DNA of 26,750 bases from CANHCC01 sp040381555 (GCA_040381555.1 JBEIHC010000033.1:1-26750), one strand, 5' to 3'; shown: positions 1-8,288, numbered from the stretch's first letter. Notes: a model not told the origin generated them from the sequence alone. Translations and numbers: made by a program.

Positions 1-255
1 CGCTTGCACCAAGCTGCGCTTGCACCAAGCTGCGCTTACCCTAAACTGCGCTTGCACCAAGCTGCGCTTACACCAAGCTACGCTTGCCCTAAACTGCGCT
101 TGCACCAAGCTTCGCTTACCCTAAACTGCGCTTGCACCAAGCTGCGCTTGCACCAAGCTGCGCTTGCACCAAGCTGCGCTTGCCCTAAGCTGTGCTTACC
201 CTAAACTACGCTTGCACCAAGCTGCGCTTGCCCTAAGCTGCGCTTGCACCAAGCT
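1..255. repeat. Tandem array of 16 palindromic 16-bp units (array 1)
   Basis: Sixteen consecutive units with an exact 16-bp period; the array may continue left of the window. Each unit is a 13-bp core plus a 3-bp spacer, usually TGC. Two core types alternate irregularly: GCTTGCACCAAGC, and GCTTACCCTAAGC or its variant ending TAAAC. The core arms are inverted repeats (GCTTG/CAAGC or GCTTA/TAAGC) around a 3-bp centre. The innermost arm pair is Watson-Crick in 12 units, G/T in three and A/C in one. Because the spacer is also 3 bp, the array is an unbroken series of 5-bp half-sites of alternating orientation every 8 bp. The open frame through it is a by-product of the repeat and is not called as a gene. 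Confidence 0.95.
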
Positions 256-266
256 AAAATAAGTGC

Positions 267-311
267 AAAAAAAAAGAGGGTAAATTCGACGATTTGCGTC
301 TATTTACCCTC
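267..311 (-). terminator. Rho-independent terminator of pdhB
   Basis: Read on the minus strand, 10-bp arms GAGGGTAAAT and ATTTACCCTC (276-285 and 302-311) flank a 16-nt loop and are followed directly by nine T residues (267-275 on the plus strand are all A). The hairpin lies 22 bp past the pdhB stop codon and also separates that gene from the repeat array. Confidence 0.85.
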
Positions 312-333
312 GTATTCTTTTTAATTAAATTAA

Positions 334-1323
334 TTAATTCTTGTACATCACCTGCTTGATTGCTTCAATTGTTCTTTGCTTATTCGGTAAATAAGCTTGA
401 ATCAAAGTAGGGGCATAGGGTAGAGGTACATCCATACTATTCACCCGGATAATGGGGGCATCCAAATAGTCAAATGCACGCTTTTGAATCATATAGGCTA
501 ATTCCCCACTCATACTGGCCAATGGCCAAGATTCTTCTACTATTACCGCACGGTTAGTCTTACGCACAGATTCAACCAAAGTATCATAATCTATCGGTCG
601 TAATGACATTAGGTCAATCATTTCGCAACTAATGCCTTCTTTTTCTAATTCCGCGCAGGCATCTAGCGCTATATGAACCATTTTCCCAAAGGATATAACC
701 GTTACATCTGTCCCCGCTCTTTTAATATCTGCTTTCCCAATTGGAATTAAAAAATCATCTCCTTCCGGAACCTCCCCTTTTAATCCATACATTTGCTCAG
801 ATTCCATAAAAACTACAGGATTATCGTCCCGTATAGCGGATTTTAGCAATCCTTTGGCATCTCTTGGGGTAGAAGGGGTAATTACCTTTAGTCCCGGGCA
901 ATTAGCATACCAGCTTTCAAAACATTGAGAGTGCTGAGAACTCAACTGACCTGCAGAACCACTCGGACCTCTGAATACCATCGGGGCTCCAAAATGACCA
1001 CCACTCATGGACATCATTTTGGCCGCACTATTGATAACCTGATCTATCGCAACTAATGAGAAATTGAAAGTCATAAATTCAATTATAGGTCTAAGACCTA
1101 CCATCGCTGCTCCGACACCAACACCAGCAAAGCCCAATTCTGCAATGGGGGTGTCAATTATCCGACGCTCGCCAAACTCTTTCAGCATGCCTTCACTTAC
1201 TTTGTAGGCACCATTATATTCTGCCACTTCTTCTCCCATCAGAAATACCCGATCATCACGACGCATTTCTTCACTCATGGCTTCCCGAAGGGCCTCACGG
1301 AATTGTATAACTCTTGTACTCAC
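334..1323 (-). CDS. pdhB: Pyruvate dehydrogenase E1 component, beta subunit
   Basis: Beta subunit of the thiamine-diphosphate E1 enzyme, which decarboxylates pyruvate and passes the acetyl group to the E2 lipoyl domain. The 329-residue protein begins with the segment VIQFREALREAMSEEMRRD typical of bacterial E1 beta. It carries DTPIAELGFAGVGVGAA, with Glu62 at the position of the cofactor-activating glutamate, and a C-terminal transketolase-type domain. The frame is open back to a TTG at 1350, but a perfect -7 box at 1353-1360 would place the transcript start inside that extension. I therefore chose the GTG at 1323, which also matches the usual family N-terminus. No alpha subunit lies nearby, so E1 alpha must be encoded elsewhere. 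An alternative substrate such as a branched-chain oxoacid is less likely from the sequence. Confidence 0.93.
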   Translation of the reverse strand: MSTRVIQFREALREAMSEEMRRDDRVFLMGEEVAEYNGAYKVSEGMLKEFGERRIIDTPIAELGFAGVGVGAAMVGLRPIIEFMTFNFSLVAIDQVINSAAKMMSMSGGHFGAPMVFRGPSGSAGQLSSQHSQCFESWYANCPGLKVITPSTPRDAKGLLKSAIRDDNPVVFMESEQMYGLKGEVPEGDDFLIPIGKADIKRAGTDVTVISFGKMVHIALDACAELEKEGISCEMIDLMSLRPIDYDTLVESVRKTNRAVIVEESWPLASMSGELAYMIQKRAFDYLDAPIIRVNSMDVPLPYAPTLIQAYLPNKQRTIEAIKQVMYKN

Positions 1324-1352
1324 CTTATTTCTCGTTAATAATAAATCCAAGA

Positions 1353-1360
1353 CAAAGTTA
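1353..1360 (-). promoter_or_regulatory. -7 promoter box of pdhB (TAACTTTG)
   Basis: Perfect match to the Bacteroidota -7 consensus TAnnTTTG on the minus strand, about 30 bp upstream of the GTG start. The predicted transcript start is near 1349. I see no clear TTG element at the -33 position. Confidence 0.6.
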
Positions 1361-1398
1361 ATAGGAATCCCGATTCTGAATGTCTTTTCCTGGCATTT

Positions 1399-4300
1399 TT
1401 AACGCAAAACGGTCACGCTTCCCTGACGATCCTCTAAATCCCCAATACAATTACGCGTTTTCAATACATAAAAATAGACTCCCTCCTCAACAGGTTTGCC
1501 TTTCACTTCTCCTGTCCACAACATTTCCGGATTCTTTGTTTCAAACAACAAATTTCCCCATCTGTCCCAAATACTCAATTCAAAGATTTCCGAATTCTTT
1601 AACTCAATCTTGAATTGGTCGTGAATACCGTCTCCATTGGGCGTGAATATATTGGGTAAAAATAAAAATTGCTCCGTCGGAATCGCTAGATCTACCCATT
1701 TTTCTAAAGTGGTACTGCAGCTGTCTGTGCTTACTCGCATCCGTACTGGGAATTTTCCAATTGTTGGGAATTCATGTCTCGGATTCTTTTCGTTTGATAT
1801 GGTACCATCCCCAAAATTCCATCCAAGTCTAAAAGAATCACTCACGCCAGAGGTAAATTCCGCATACCGGCTGCAGGTATCTATCTTAAAGGAAAAATCT
1901 GCCGGAGGCGCACTGGCAAATGAAAATGTATCTAGCAAAGTATCCGCACATCCACTCTTCCAGGCGATGAGTTGCAAAGTGTATTGACCCGGACCCGGAA
2001 AAGTAAATTCCGCAATAGGGTTACTCCTACTGATTGGGAGTAAATCAGGTATCCAAATTAATGAGTCTGCTGCCTGACCTGAATAAGTAGCGCTTAAGAC
2101 AGGACTGCATGGATTGTATTCTTGACTCCAAGCGGCAAATTTCTGTGGACTTAAGGATATGGTTTTGACCGCTGTATCTGTACCCATGCAGGTAAATTCT
2201 CGGGCAATCAGTGTTACTTCATAACTCCCACTGGCAGGGAAACTATAACTTGGTCCTGCACCATTCGCAGTATCTGCCGGATTCATTCCAAAATCCCAAT
2301 GATACTGATCTGCCCCCAATCCTTGATAGGTAAACTGAACCTGATATGGGGGACACAAGGATTGCGTTGACCAGATAAAGTCTGCTTGTGCTTGAGGTTC
2401 GAAATCTAACTTAAAAGCTGCCAGATTGCAGTTGGTGCTGTTATTTTGATTGGCGACCACTCCCGATGTAGTGGGAAAATCTGAATTTCCACCACAACCT
2501 GCACAAACTGCATGATATACTATTCCCTGAGGAGAAAACCTTGAAGTGCCCCCATCCACATGTTCTCTGCTCTGATTTCCCCCAAGAAAAGTGCCATAAG
2601 ACAAACCTGTTCCCATTTTCTTGAGCACCATCAAATAAAAATCGGTTCCATCTGTGGTAGCCTTTAATGCATTACTGGTGATCGCTAATCCCGACGCATT
2701 TAAGTACACATTAGAACCATTCCCAACTCCCTGAAATGTGCTCGCCCATCCAGAACAGTAAATACTCCCGCATCGATCCACCAAAAATGCGGTCGGCGAA
2801 ATGTCTGGGCCCTGACGACCTGCCCCAAATACTGTACTGAATATTCGCCCTGACAATAGACTGTCTAAGCATAGTATAAACTGCTTCCCATTGGTATTGG
2901 AATATACTGTACCGAACGGACTAGATTGTATCGGCATATTGCCAGTACTCTGTCCGTATAAGTAAATTTGTTCATTGGCATCCACCTGAATAAAATAGGA
3001 CTGATCAATACCAGCAGTACCTATGTAAGTAGATTGAGTTAAAGCGCTACCATCCGATGAAATTAGCCCGGCAAAACCATCTATCCCCCCGCCATGATTG
3101 GATTGGTATGCTCCTGAACGAATTGGGAAATCGGCACTTTGTGTTCCTCCGGTAATTAAAATATTTCCGGAAGAATTGATTTTTACCCCATATACAGCAT
3201 CTATATTGCTCCCTCCGAGATAGGAAATCCATCTGGCACTGAATAAATCTGATGTAAATGACCCAATAATTCCATCTTGAATTCCCCCAAAACTTCCCTG
3301 AAAGCAGCCGGGAGTAACCGGGAAATTGACAGAAGCGCTATTGCTGGCAATATAAACGAGGTCAGTCGAATCAATGAAAATTTCTCCCCGGTATTCATCA
3401 CCGTAATTAAAATTCAATCCGAAATTGTTGTATCCATCCTCTTGGCTGCCTCCTAAATAAGTCGAAGCCAACAGTTGATTGCCGGAGGCCGAAAATCGGC
3501 AAATGAAGAGGTCATACTCTCCCCCCAAACTCCCCTGAATGGCTTGTACTACCGGGAAATTCGTCGATTTTGTCGTGCCTAAGACAAATAACTCATTCTG
3601 ACTATTGACAGCAAGTGAATGGGGTTGTTCTACATCTGTTCCCCCTAAATAGGTTGAGTAAATCATTTGGGTTCCCGAAGCATTGAATTTAGAGATTCCT
3701 ACATCATACATCCCTTGGAACGAGCTCTGATAAGGGCCAAACACCGGATACCCAGCAGAATAAACCCTACCCCCGGCATATAAATTTCCAGAAAGGTCGT
3801 AAGTGGCTGTAAATCCAAAGTTGTCGGCCACCGAACCCGTGTAACTGGAAAAAATCAGCGTGGGGTCAATCCGAATGGCTTTACCGGAAATGTTTTGAGG
3901 AATATAAAAACCAATAGTATCTCCACTAAGTTGAAATTCAATGTCAATCGGTATCCAGGTATCTACCTTGTCCAAAGCCCAGGCCTTAGGCCTTGTTTCG
4001 GTAATGGTTCGTACAGAGGTGTAAATGAACAACTCCCCACTTTCATTCAAACGAACAGAATCTGCTCCCTTGTAGCGAAATTGGAAATTCCGCCAATCAG
4101 CTTGAGGAGCTAGATCCAGGCTATAGGTTAAATGTCCGGAATTTTCCTCCCAATTCAACTGGATTCCAGGATAGAGATCCTTGTATTCTATATGGGAGAA
4201 GGCGTTTGCTGAAGATACCCAATGCTTAGAATCTTTGCCGATGTAATAATTGTAATTTGTACCCTGATTACCTCTTCCTTTGGGAATGCAGTTTGGATTG

Positions 4301-4587
4301 CCTCCAATATATTCTAAAGCGAGTCCATGACAACGCACCGGATGATTCAAATCTCTGTTCTCATGCTGTAAATCATCGGGATGGCTGAGTTGGAAAATAA
4401 TTTCTCTATCCTGAAAAAATACGCCACCCGCTTTAAGGTCACTTCGAAAATAAACAGCTTGAGGCCACTGACCTTTATTTTCAATAGCCTTGAATCCAGA
4501 TGCAGCAGGAAAAGAATGCCCCATCATTGGAGACCAAAAGCCGCCAATCAACCAAAGGACAAAATTCATTGCTACCCTACAACGCAT
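1399..4587 (-). CDS. Large secreted SBBP/PKD protein with gliding-motility-type C-terminal domain
   Basis: A 1062-residue predicted T9SS cargo. A hydrophobic N-terminus acts as signal peptide; Met7 is an alternative start. Next comes a domain opening with ENKGQWPQAVYFRSDLKAGG (DUF7948-like, roughly residues 35-245). About seven beta-propeller (SBBP) repeats follow, marked by STYLGG, ASTYLGG, ISYLGG, STYIGT and GTFLGG (about 245-730). Two or three PKD-type modules (about 760-960) include GWNFGDGTISNEKNPRHEF. The end is a CHU_C-type gliding-motility-associated domain with LFLPNIFTPNGDGIHDQF and WDRWGNLLFE. Proteins of this build are exported by T9SS and are anchored at or released from the cell surface. 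Substrate or adhesion target is unknown. A -7 box lies 61 bp upstream. No terminator is visible between it and pdhB, which has its own promoter. Confidence 0.88.
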   Translation of the reverse strand: MRCRVAMNFVLWLIGGFWSPMMGHSFPAASGFKAIENKGQWPQAVYFRSDLKAGGVFFQDREIIFQLSHPDDLQHENRDLNHPVRCHGLALEYIGGNPNCIPKGRGNQGTNYNYYIGKDSKHWVSSANAFSHIEYKDLYPGIQLNWEENSGHLTYSLDLAPQADWRNFQFRYKGADSVRLNESGELFIYTSVRTITETRPKAWALDKVDTWIPIDIEFQLSGDTIGFYIPQNISGKAIRIDPTLIFSSYTGSVADNFGFTATYDLSGNLYAGGRVYSAGYPVFGPYQSSFQGMYDVGISKFNASGTQMIYSTYLGGTDVEQPHSLAVNSQNELFVLGTTKSTNFPVVQAIQGSLGGEYDLFICRFSASGNQLLASTYLGGSQEDGYNNFGLNFNYGDEYRGEIFIDSTDLVYIASNSASVNFPVTPGCFQGSFGGIQDGIIGSFTSDLFSARWISYLGGSNIDAVYGVKINSSGNILITGGTQSADFPIRSGAYQSNHGGGIDGFAGLISSDGSALTQSTYIGTAGIDQSYFIQVDANEQIYLYGQSTGNMPIQSSPFGTVYSNTNGKQFILCLDSLLSGRIFSTVFGAGRQGPDISPTAFLVDRCGSIYCSGWASTFQGVGNGSNVYLNASGLAITSNALKATTDGTDFYLMVLKKMGTGLSYGTFLGGNQSREHVDGGTSRFSPQGIVYHAVCAGCGGNSDFPTTSGVVANQNNSTNCNLAAFKLDFEPQAQADFIWSTQSLCPPYQVQFTYQGLGADQYHWDFGMNPADTANGAGPSYSFPASGSYEVTLIAREFTCMGTDTAVKTISLSPQKFAAWSQEYNPCSPVLSATYSGQAADSLIWIPDLLPISRSNPIAEFTFPGPGQYTLQLIAWKSGCADTLLDTFSFASAPPADFSFKIDTCSRYAEFTSGVSDSFRLGWNFGDGTISNEKNPRHEFPTIGKFPVRMRVSTDSCSTTLEKWVDLAIPTEQFLFLPNIFTPNGDGIHDQFKIELKNSEIFELSIWDRWGNLLFETKNPEMLWTGEVKGKPVEEGVYFYVLKTRNCIGDLEDRQGSVTVLR

Positions 4588-4647
4588 GCTATATTAACGT
4601 CGATTAAGACTATTTCTTCTTTTGAACGATAAATTTAAATAAAGTTA

Positions 4648-4655
4648 CAAAATTA
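4648..4655 (-). promoter_or_regulatory. -7 promoter box of the SBBP/PKD protein gene (TAATTTTG)
   Basis: Perfect TAnnTTTG on the minus strand, 61 bp before the ATG at 4587. A near-match TAACTTTA follows immediately downstream. The region 4588-4784 therefore holds divergent promoters. Confidence 0.5.
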
Positions 4656-4765
4656 CCTCTCTAATTGAGCTACTTGGCGTTTGCGACAATCTTAATTACG
4701 CCTAAATCCTAAGAGAATTCCGCATTGAGTGGAGGTATTTTCTTGCAGGGATTCATTTTTGCCTT

Positions 4766-4772
4766 TATTTTG
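4766..4772 (+). promoter_or_regulatory. Variant -7 promoter box (TATTTTG) of the polyprenyl synthase gene
   Basis: The box has one spacer base fewer than TAnnTTTG (TA-n-TTTG). It lies 12 bp before the ATG and would give a leader of about 9 nt. The same shortened form occurs before purC, terC and the thiolase gene. Confidence 0.35.
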
Positions 4773-4784
4773 TTGTTCAGATAA

Positions 4785-5762
4785 ATGAAAACAGTTTCCC
4801 TAGAAGAGATTCAACAGCCTATAGAGGCGGAGTTACGGCAATTTGATGATCATTTCCGTGGGGCAATGAAAACCCGTGTCATGCTATTGGATACCATTAT
4901 GCGGTATATTCTCAAGCGTAAAGGGAAGCAGGTTCGGCCTTTGTTTGTGCTCCTTTCTGCAGAAGTATGTGGGGGGATTCAGCCTGCCACCTATAGAGGC
5001 GCCGCACTGGTGGAACTCTTACATACCGCAACTTTAGTTCATGATGATGTAGTGGATGAGGCAGATGAGCGGCGCGGTTTCTTTTCGGTGAATGCCCTTT
5101 GGAAAAATAAGATTGCTGTGCTCGTGGGAGATTTTTTATTGTCTAGGGGCTTGCTTATGTCTTTAGAACATGATGATTTTGCCCTGCTAAAAATAGTCTC
5201 CAATGCAGTTCGCCTAATGAGCGAAGGTGAATTATTGCAAATTGAAAAGGCAAGGAAACTCAATGTGGATGAGCCGGTTTATTTTGATATTATTCGTCAA
5301 AAAACAGCCTCCCTAATTGCCTCCTGCTGCGAGGTGGGAGCCGCCAGCGCCAATCCTGATACTCAGATATCCGAAAAAATGCGCCTGTTTGGAGAAAAAG
5401 TGGGAATCGCTTTTCAGATAAAAGATGATTTGTTTGATTATGGATCTGCCGATGTAGGAAAACCGTTGGGCATTGACATTAAAGAGAAAAAAATGACGCT
5501 CCCTTTGATTCATGTTTTGAATAAAGCATCATGGGCAGAACGCCGGCAAATTATCAATGTGGTCAAAAATCACAATACCAATGCCGCTAAAGTGCGCTGG
5601 CTGATGGACACTGTGATTGGAAATGGGGGCATTTCCTATGCAGAGGATACTATGAAACGCTACATTTTGGAGGCATTTGAAATATTGGATACATTCCCGG
5701 AAAGTCCTAGTAGAGAATCATTGCGGAAGCTGGTTGGCTATACCATTGATCGAAATAAATAG
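4785..5762 (+). CDS. All-trans polyprenyl diphosphate synthase (octaprenyl/solanesyl type)
   Basis: Condenses isopentenyl diphosphate units into the long prenyl tail of the respiratory quinone, expected to be menaquinone in this phylum. The 325-residue protein shows both aspartate-rich motifs of trans-prenyltransferases. The first is D87-D-V-V-D91, followed by the arginine pair of DEADERRG. The second is D214-D-L-F-D218 in FQIKDDLFDY. KGKQVRPLFVLL near residue 47 is the substrate-binding lysine/arginine region. Small residues ahead of the first motif (LLHTATLVHDD) fit a long-chain product, but exact chain length cannot be read from sequence. The gene stands alone after a short-leader promoter and is followed by a solitary copy of the window's palindromic repeat. 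Confidence 0.92.
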   Translation: MKTVSLEEIQQPIEAELRQFDDHFRGAMKTRVMLLDTIMRYILKRKGKQVRPLFVLLSAEVCGGIQPATYRGAALVELLHTATLVHDDVVDEADERRGFFSVNALWKNKIAVLVGDFLLSRGLLMSLEHDDFALLKIVSNAVRLMSEGELLQIEKARKLNVDEPVYFDIIRQKTASLIASCCEVGAASANPDTQISEKMRLFGEKVGIAFQIKDDLFDYGSADVGKPLGIDIKEKKMTLPLIHVLNKASWAERRQIINVVKNHNTNAAKVRWLMDTVIGNGGISYAEDTMKRYILEAFEILDTFPESPSRESLRKLVGYTIDRNK

Positions 5763-5771
5763 ACATCCATT

Positions 5772-5784
5772 GCTTGCATCAAGC
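5772..5784. repeat. Solitary copy of the 13-bp palindromic repeat
   Basis: GCTTGCATCAAGC differs by one central base from the main core of array 1, with intact GCTTG/CAAGC arms. It lies between the polyprenyl synthase stop and the pfkB -7 box. Confidence 0.8.
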
Positions 5785-5801
5785 TATCCCGCGATTTTTA
5801 G

Positions 5802-5809
5802 TAATTTTG
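5802..5809 (+). promoter_or_regulatory. -7 promoter box of the pfkB-Rieske-LOG operon (TAATTTTG)
   Basis: Perfect TAnnTTTG, 24 bp before the ATG at 5834. The TTG inside the upstream palindrome is 25 bp away, slightly outside the usual 17-23 bp spacing for a -33 element. Confidence 0.6.
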
Positions 5810-5833
5810 TTTTCGAATCTTTAATTTCATCTC

Positions 5834-6766
5834 ATGAGTATTCTTACAGTCGGTTCAGTTGCCTTTGATGCGATTGAAACTCCATTTGGAAAAACGGACA
5901 AAATCATCGGAGGGGCAGCTACCTACATTTCTATCGCCGCATCTTATTTTGTTTCAAATAGTGCAATCGTTTCGGTAGTTGGGGGTGATTTCCCAAAAGA
6001 AACCATTCAAGATTTACAGAAAAGAGGCATCAATACGGAAGGATTGCAGATCCGTGAACAGGAAAAATCTTTCTTTTGGTCAGGTAAATATCATAACGAC
6101 CTGAATAGTCGGGATACCTTAGTAACTGAATTGAATGTATTGGCCGATTTTAATCCGGTAGTGCCAACATCCGCCAAAAATATGCCTTTCCTTATGTTAG
6201 GAAATCTCACTCCAGACATTCAAAGAGAGGTTATTCAGCAAATGGCAGAACGCCCGAAATTAATCGTCATGGATACCATGAATTTTTGGATGGATATAGC
6301 CTTGGATAGCCTTAAGCAAACTATTGCATTGGTAGATGTGCTGACCATCAATGATGAAGAGGCGCGTCAACTTTCTGGAGAATACTCTTTGGTAAAGGCT
6401 GCTCGAACAATCTTAGCAATGGGGCCTAAATTTTTGATTATTAAAAAAGGCGAACATGGCGCTTTGTTGTTTCATGGGAAAGAAGTATTCTTCGCTCCTG
6501 CATTACCGCTTGAGGAAGTGTTCGATCCAACGGGGGCCGGAGATACTTTTGCGGGTGGATTCATCGGATACTTGGCCAAAACTAAGGATATATCCTTCCA
6601 GAATATGAAGAATGCTGTCATTTATGGTTCGGCAATGGCAAGTTTTTGTGTAGAGAAATTTGGTCCTGAAAGAATCCTGGATTTAAGTCGTAGTGAAATC
6701 GTAGAACGCGCCCGGAAATTTATTCAACTGGTCAATACTGATTTGAAACTCGAATTACAGGACTAA
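5834..6766 (+). CDS. PfkB-family (ribokinase-like) sugar kinase
   Basis: ATP-dependent kinase of the ribokinase/PfkB fold, 310 residues. The N-terminal substrate-binding glycine pair appears in IIGGAATYIS (residues 24-33). The C-terminal signature is DPTGAGDTFAGGF (231-243), with the catalytic base Asp237 and the anion hole GAG. FLIIKKGEHGALLF (200-213) is the usual strand before the ATP site. The substrate cannot be assigned: ribokinase, adenosine kinase-like and other sugar kinases share these motifs. It begins an apparent operon: the Rieske gene starts 9 bp after its stop and the LOG-family gene follows. No transporter or sugar-catabolic gene is adjacent to suggest a sugar. Confidence 0.9.
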   Translation: MSILTVGSVAFDAIETPFGKTDKIIGGAATYISIAASYFVSNSAIVSVVGGDFPKETIQDLQKRGINTEGLQIREQEKSFFWSGKYHNDLNSRDTLVTELNVLADFNPVVPTSAKNMPFLMLGNLTPDIQREVIQQMAERPKLIVMDTMNFWMDIALDSLKQTIALVDVLTINDEEARQLSGEYSLVKAARTILAMGPKFLIIKKGEHGALLFHGKEVFFAPALPLEEVFDPTGAGDTFAGGFIGYLAKTKDISFQNMKNAVIYGSAMASFCVEKFGPERILDLSRSEIVERARKFIQLVNTDLKLELQD

Positions 6767-6775
6767 TATTTATTC

Positions 6776-7096
6776 ATGGCTTTTCTTCGCTGGGTAAAGG
6801 TGTTGGATACTAGGGTGTCTCAACCGAATCCAGGTATCCCATTTAGAATTCAACCTGAAGGAAAAGAGTTGGTCTTGCTTAAAGATTTTCAAGGAAATTG
6901 GAAATCCTGGGAGCCTGTCTGCCCGCACGAAAAAGCGAGCTTAAGAGGCCTTCGTCCTGATTCGGATAATTGCATAACCTGTCCTTTACACCGCTATTCT
7001 TTTTCTTTAGAAAATGGACACGAAAAACATAATAGAGTCCGTTTGTATTTATATCCTGTTGAAGAACGGAATTCTGAAGTTTTTGTAGGACTGTGA
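6776..7096 (+). CDS. Small Rieske [2Fe-2S] protein
   Basis: A 106-residue single-domain Rieske ferredoxin. The cluster ligands are visible as C49-P-H51 and C69-P-L-H72, separated by 17 residues, the normal CxH...CxxH arrangement. The protein has no signal peptide or membrane anchor, so it should be a soluble cytoplasmic electron carrier or a ferredoxin-like subunit. It resembles the ferredoxin components of NirD/aromatic dioxygenase type, but no oxygenase or reductase gene is adjacent, so its partner is unknown. It lies 9 bp behind pfkB and 26 bp ahead of the LOG gene, which suggests co-transcription. Confidence 0.88.
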   Translation: MAFLRWVKVLDTRVSQPNPGIPFRIQPEGKELVLLKDFQGNWKSWEPVCPHEKASLRGLRPDSDNCITCPLHRYSFSLENGHEKHNRVRLYLYPVEERNSEVFVGL

Positions 7097-7122
7097 GTTG
7101 ATTACAGAAAATATTATTGATT

Positions 7123-7875
7123 ATGTCTGCATTGAGAGCCGATGATTCGGATAAGTTAGTACATGCCAATGGTTTTTTGGAAGGACCAAGATCTCGTTGG
7201 AGTGAATTCGCATTTACCCTTAGGGTAATGCTTGAGTTTATTAGAGGCTTTCGTACCCTGCATTTTGTAGGACCTTGTGTTACTGTTTTTGGCTCTGCCC
7301 GTTTCAAAGAAGATCACCCCTATTATCAATTAACAAAAGAAGTAGCTGCAAGGATTTCTAAATTGGGATTCACTATTATGACCGGAGGAGGTCCGGGAAT
7401 TATGCAGGCGGCTAATGAGGGTGCAAAAAGTGTGAATGGCGCTTCTGTTGGTTGTAATATAATCCTACCCTTTGAGCAAAAGCATAATCCCTTCCTCGAT
7501 AAGTTTGTGAATTTTAGGTATTTCTTTGTTCGCAAAGTGTTATTGGTTAAATACTCTTACGCTTTTGTAATCATGCCTGGAGGTGCTGGAACGCTCGATG
7601 AAATGTTTGAAACGATTACGCTCATTCAAACAGGCAAAATTTCTTCTTTCCCAGTTGTGTTAATGGGCATATCCTATTGGCAACCTATGGTTGATTTTAT
7701 GCATAAAATGGTAGCAGAAGGGACCATCTCAGAAAAGGACTTAGAGCTGTTTATTCTGACAGATTCTGTGGACGAGGCAGAAGCCCATATAGAGAAGTAT
7801 GCTGTGACTCAATTTGCTTTAGGGAGAAATCGAGATTCTTTTCCCAAAAAAAGTCGGATACTCGCAGAGGTATAA
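7123..7875 (+). CDS. LOG-family protein (TIGR00730 Rossmann-fold; putative cytokinin riboside 5'-monophosphate phosphoribohydrolase)
   Basis: A 250-residue protein with the lysine-decarboxylase-like (LOG) Rossmann fold. The two signatures are GGGPGIMQAANEGA (residues 88-101) and PGGAGTLDE (152-160), which form the nucleotide site and the catalytic arginine/glutamate region. Family members hydrolyse the N-glycosidic bond of nucleoside 5'-monophosphates. The bacterial housekeeping role is nucleotide salvage or turnover, and the old name lysine decarboxylase is wrong. I start at ATG 7123 rather than the TTG two codons upstream. The N-terminal 45 residues (RSRWSEFAFTLRVMLEFIRGF) are an amphipathic extension common in Bacteroidota members. 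It is the last gene of the pfkB operon. Confidence 0.88.
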   Translation: MSALRADDSDKLVHANGFLEGPRSRWSEFAFTLRVMLEFIRGFRTLHFVGPCVTVFGSARFKEDHPYYQLTKEVAARISKLGFTIMTGGGPGIMQAANEGAKSVNGASVGCNIILPFEQKHNPFLDKFVNFRYFFVRKVLLVKYSYAFVIMPGGAGTLDEMFETITLIQTGKISSFPVVLMGISYWQPMVDFMHKMVAEGTISEKDLELFILTDSVDEAEAHIEKYAVTQFALGRNRDSFPKKSRILAEV

Positions 7876-8288
7876 TTTTTCTATCTCTATATTGTAATTG
7901 TAAATAAATTTATTGATTTATATATACTCTAGAGAATATCAATTGTTAACCTTTCCTGTTCCGTGGGTTCTGTGTTTTTAATAAATAAATTTATTAATGA
8001 TATAATAAACTTATTTTAAAATTCACAACGGATATTCGTAAATAAATTTAATTTGCAGCGAATATTTGCACTATTCAAGAAGCTAATTATTGTTGCTATA
8101 ATCCATCTGCTGTATCATCGGAAATGCTTATTTCCTAGAGTATAAAATAGATTCCTGGTCCGTACAATCTGAGGAGGCAATAAGTCCTTTCCTTATTTCA
8201 TTTCTATCTGTGTAACTTGCGGAAAAATAAATTTCCAATCTTAAAACCTCAGAGGGAATATCCGCCAAAGCAACTATTTTGTACAAGT
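7876..8288. other. AT-rich intergenic region with repeated AATAAATTTATT palindromes
   Basis: A 413-bp gap between two convergent genes, with no credible reading frame. The perfect 12-bp palindrome AATAAATTTATT occurs at 7903-7914 and 7984-7995, and a one-mismatch copy at 8041-8052. Another inverted repeat (ATATTCG at 8032-8038, CGAATAT at 8059-8065) surrounds the third copy. A small hairpin, GGAAAT-GCTT-ATTTCC, lies at 8120-8135 without a T-run. I see no RNA gene or strong terminator. Confidence 0.6.

Noticed and set aside
4..204. 66-codon open frame through repeat array 1, encoding a HQAAL/CAxPKL-like repeat peptide
   Set aside because: The frame exists because three 16-bp units make 48 bp without stops. 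It has no promoter or ribosome site and is cut by unit variation, so I treat it as a by-product of the repeat.
1..255. CRISPR array
   Set aside because: Period is 16-17 bp with 3-4 bp spacers that are nearly identical. CRISPR repeats are 23-47 bp with unique spacers of about 30 bp, and no cas gene is present.
8120..8135. GGAAAT-GCTT-ATTTCC hairpin as a terminator
   Set aside because: The stem is short and AT-rich and no T-run follows on either strand, so termination is not supported.
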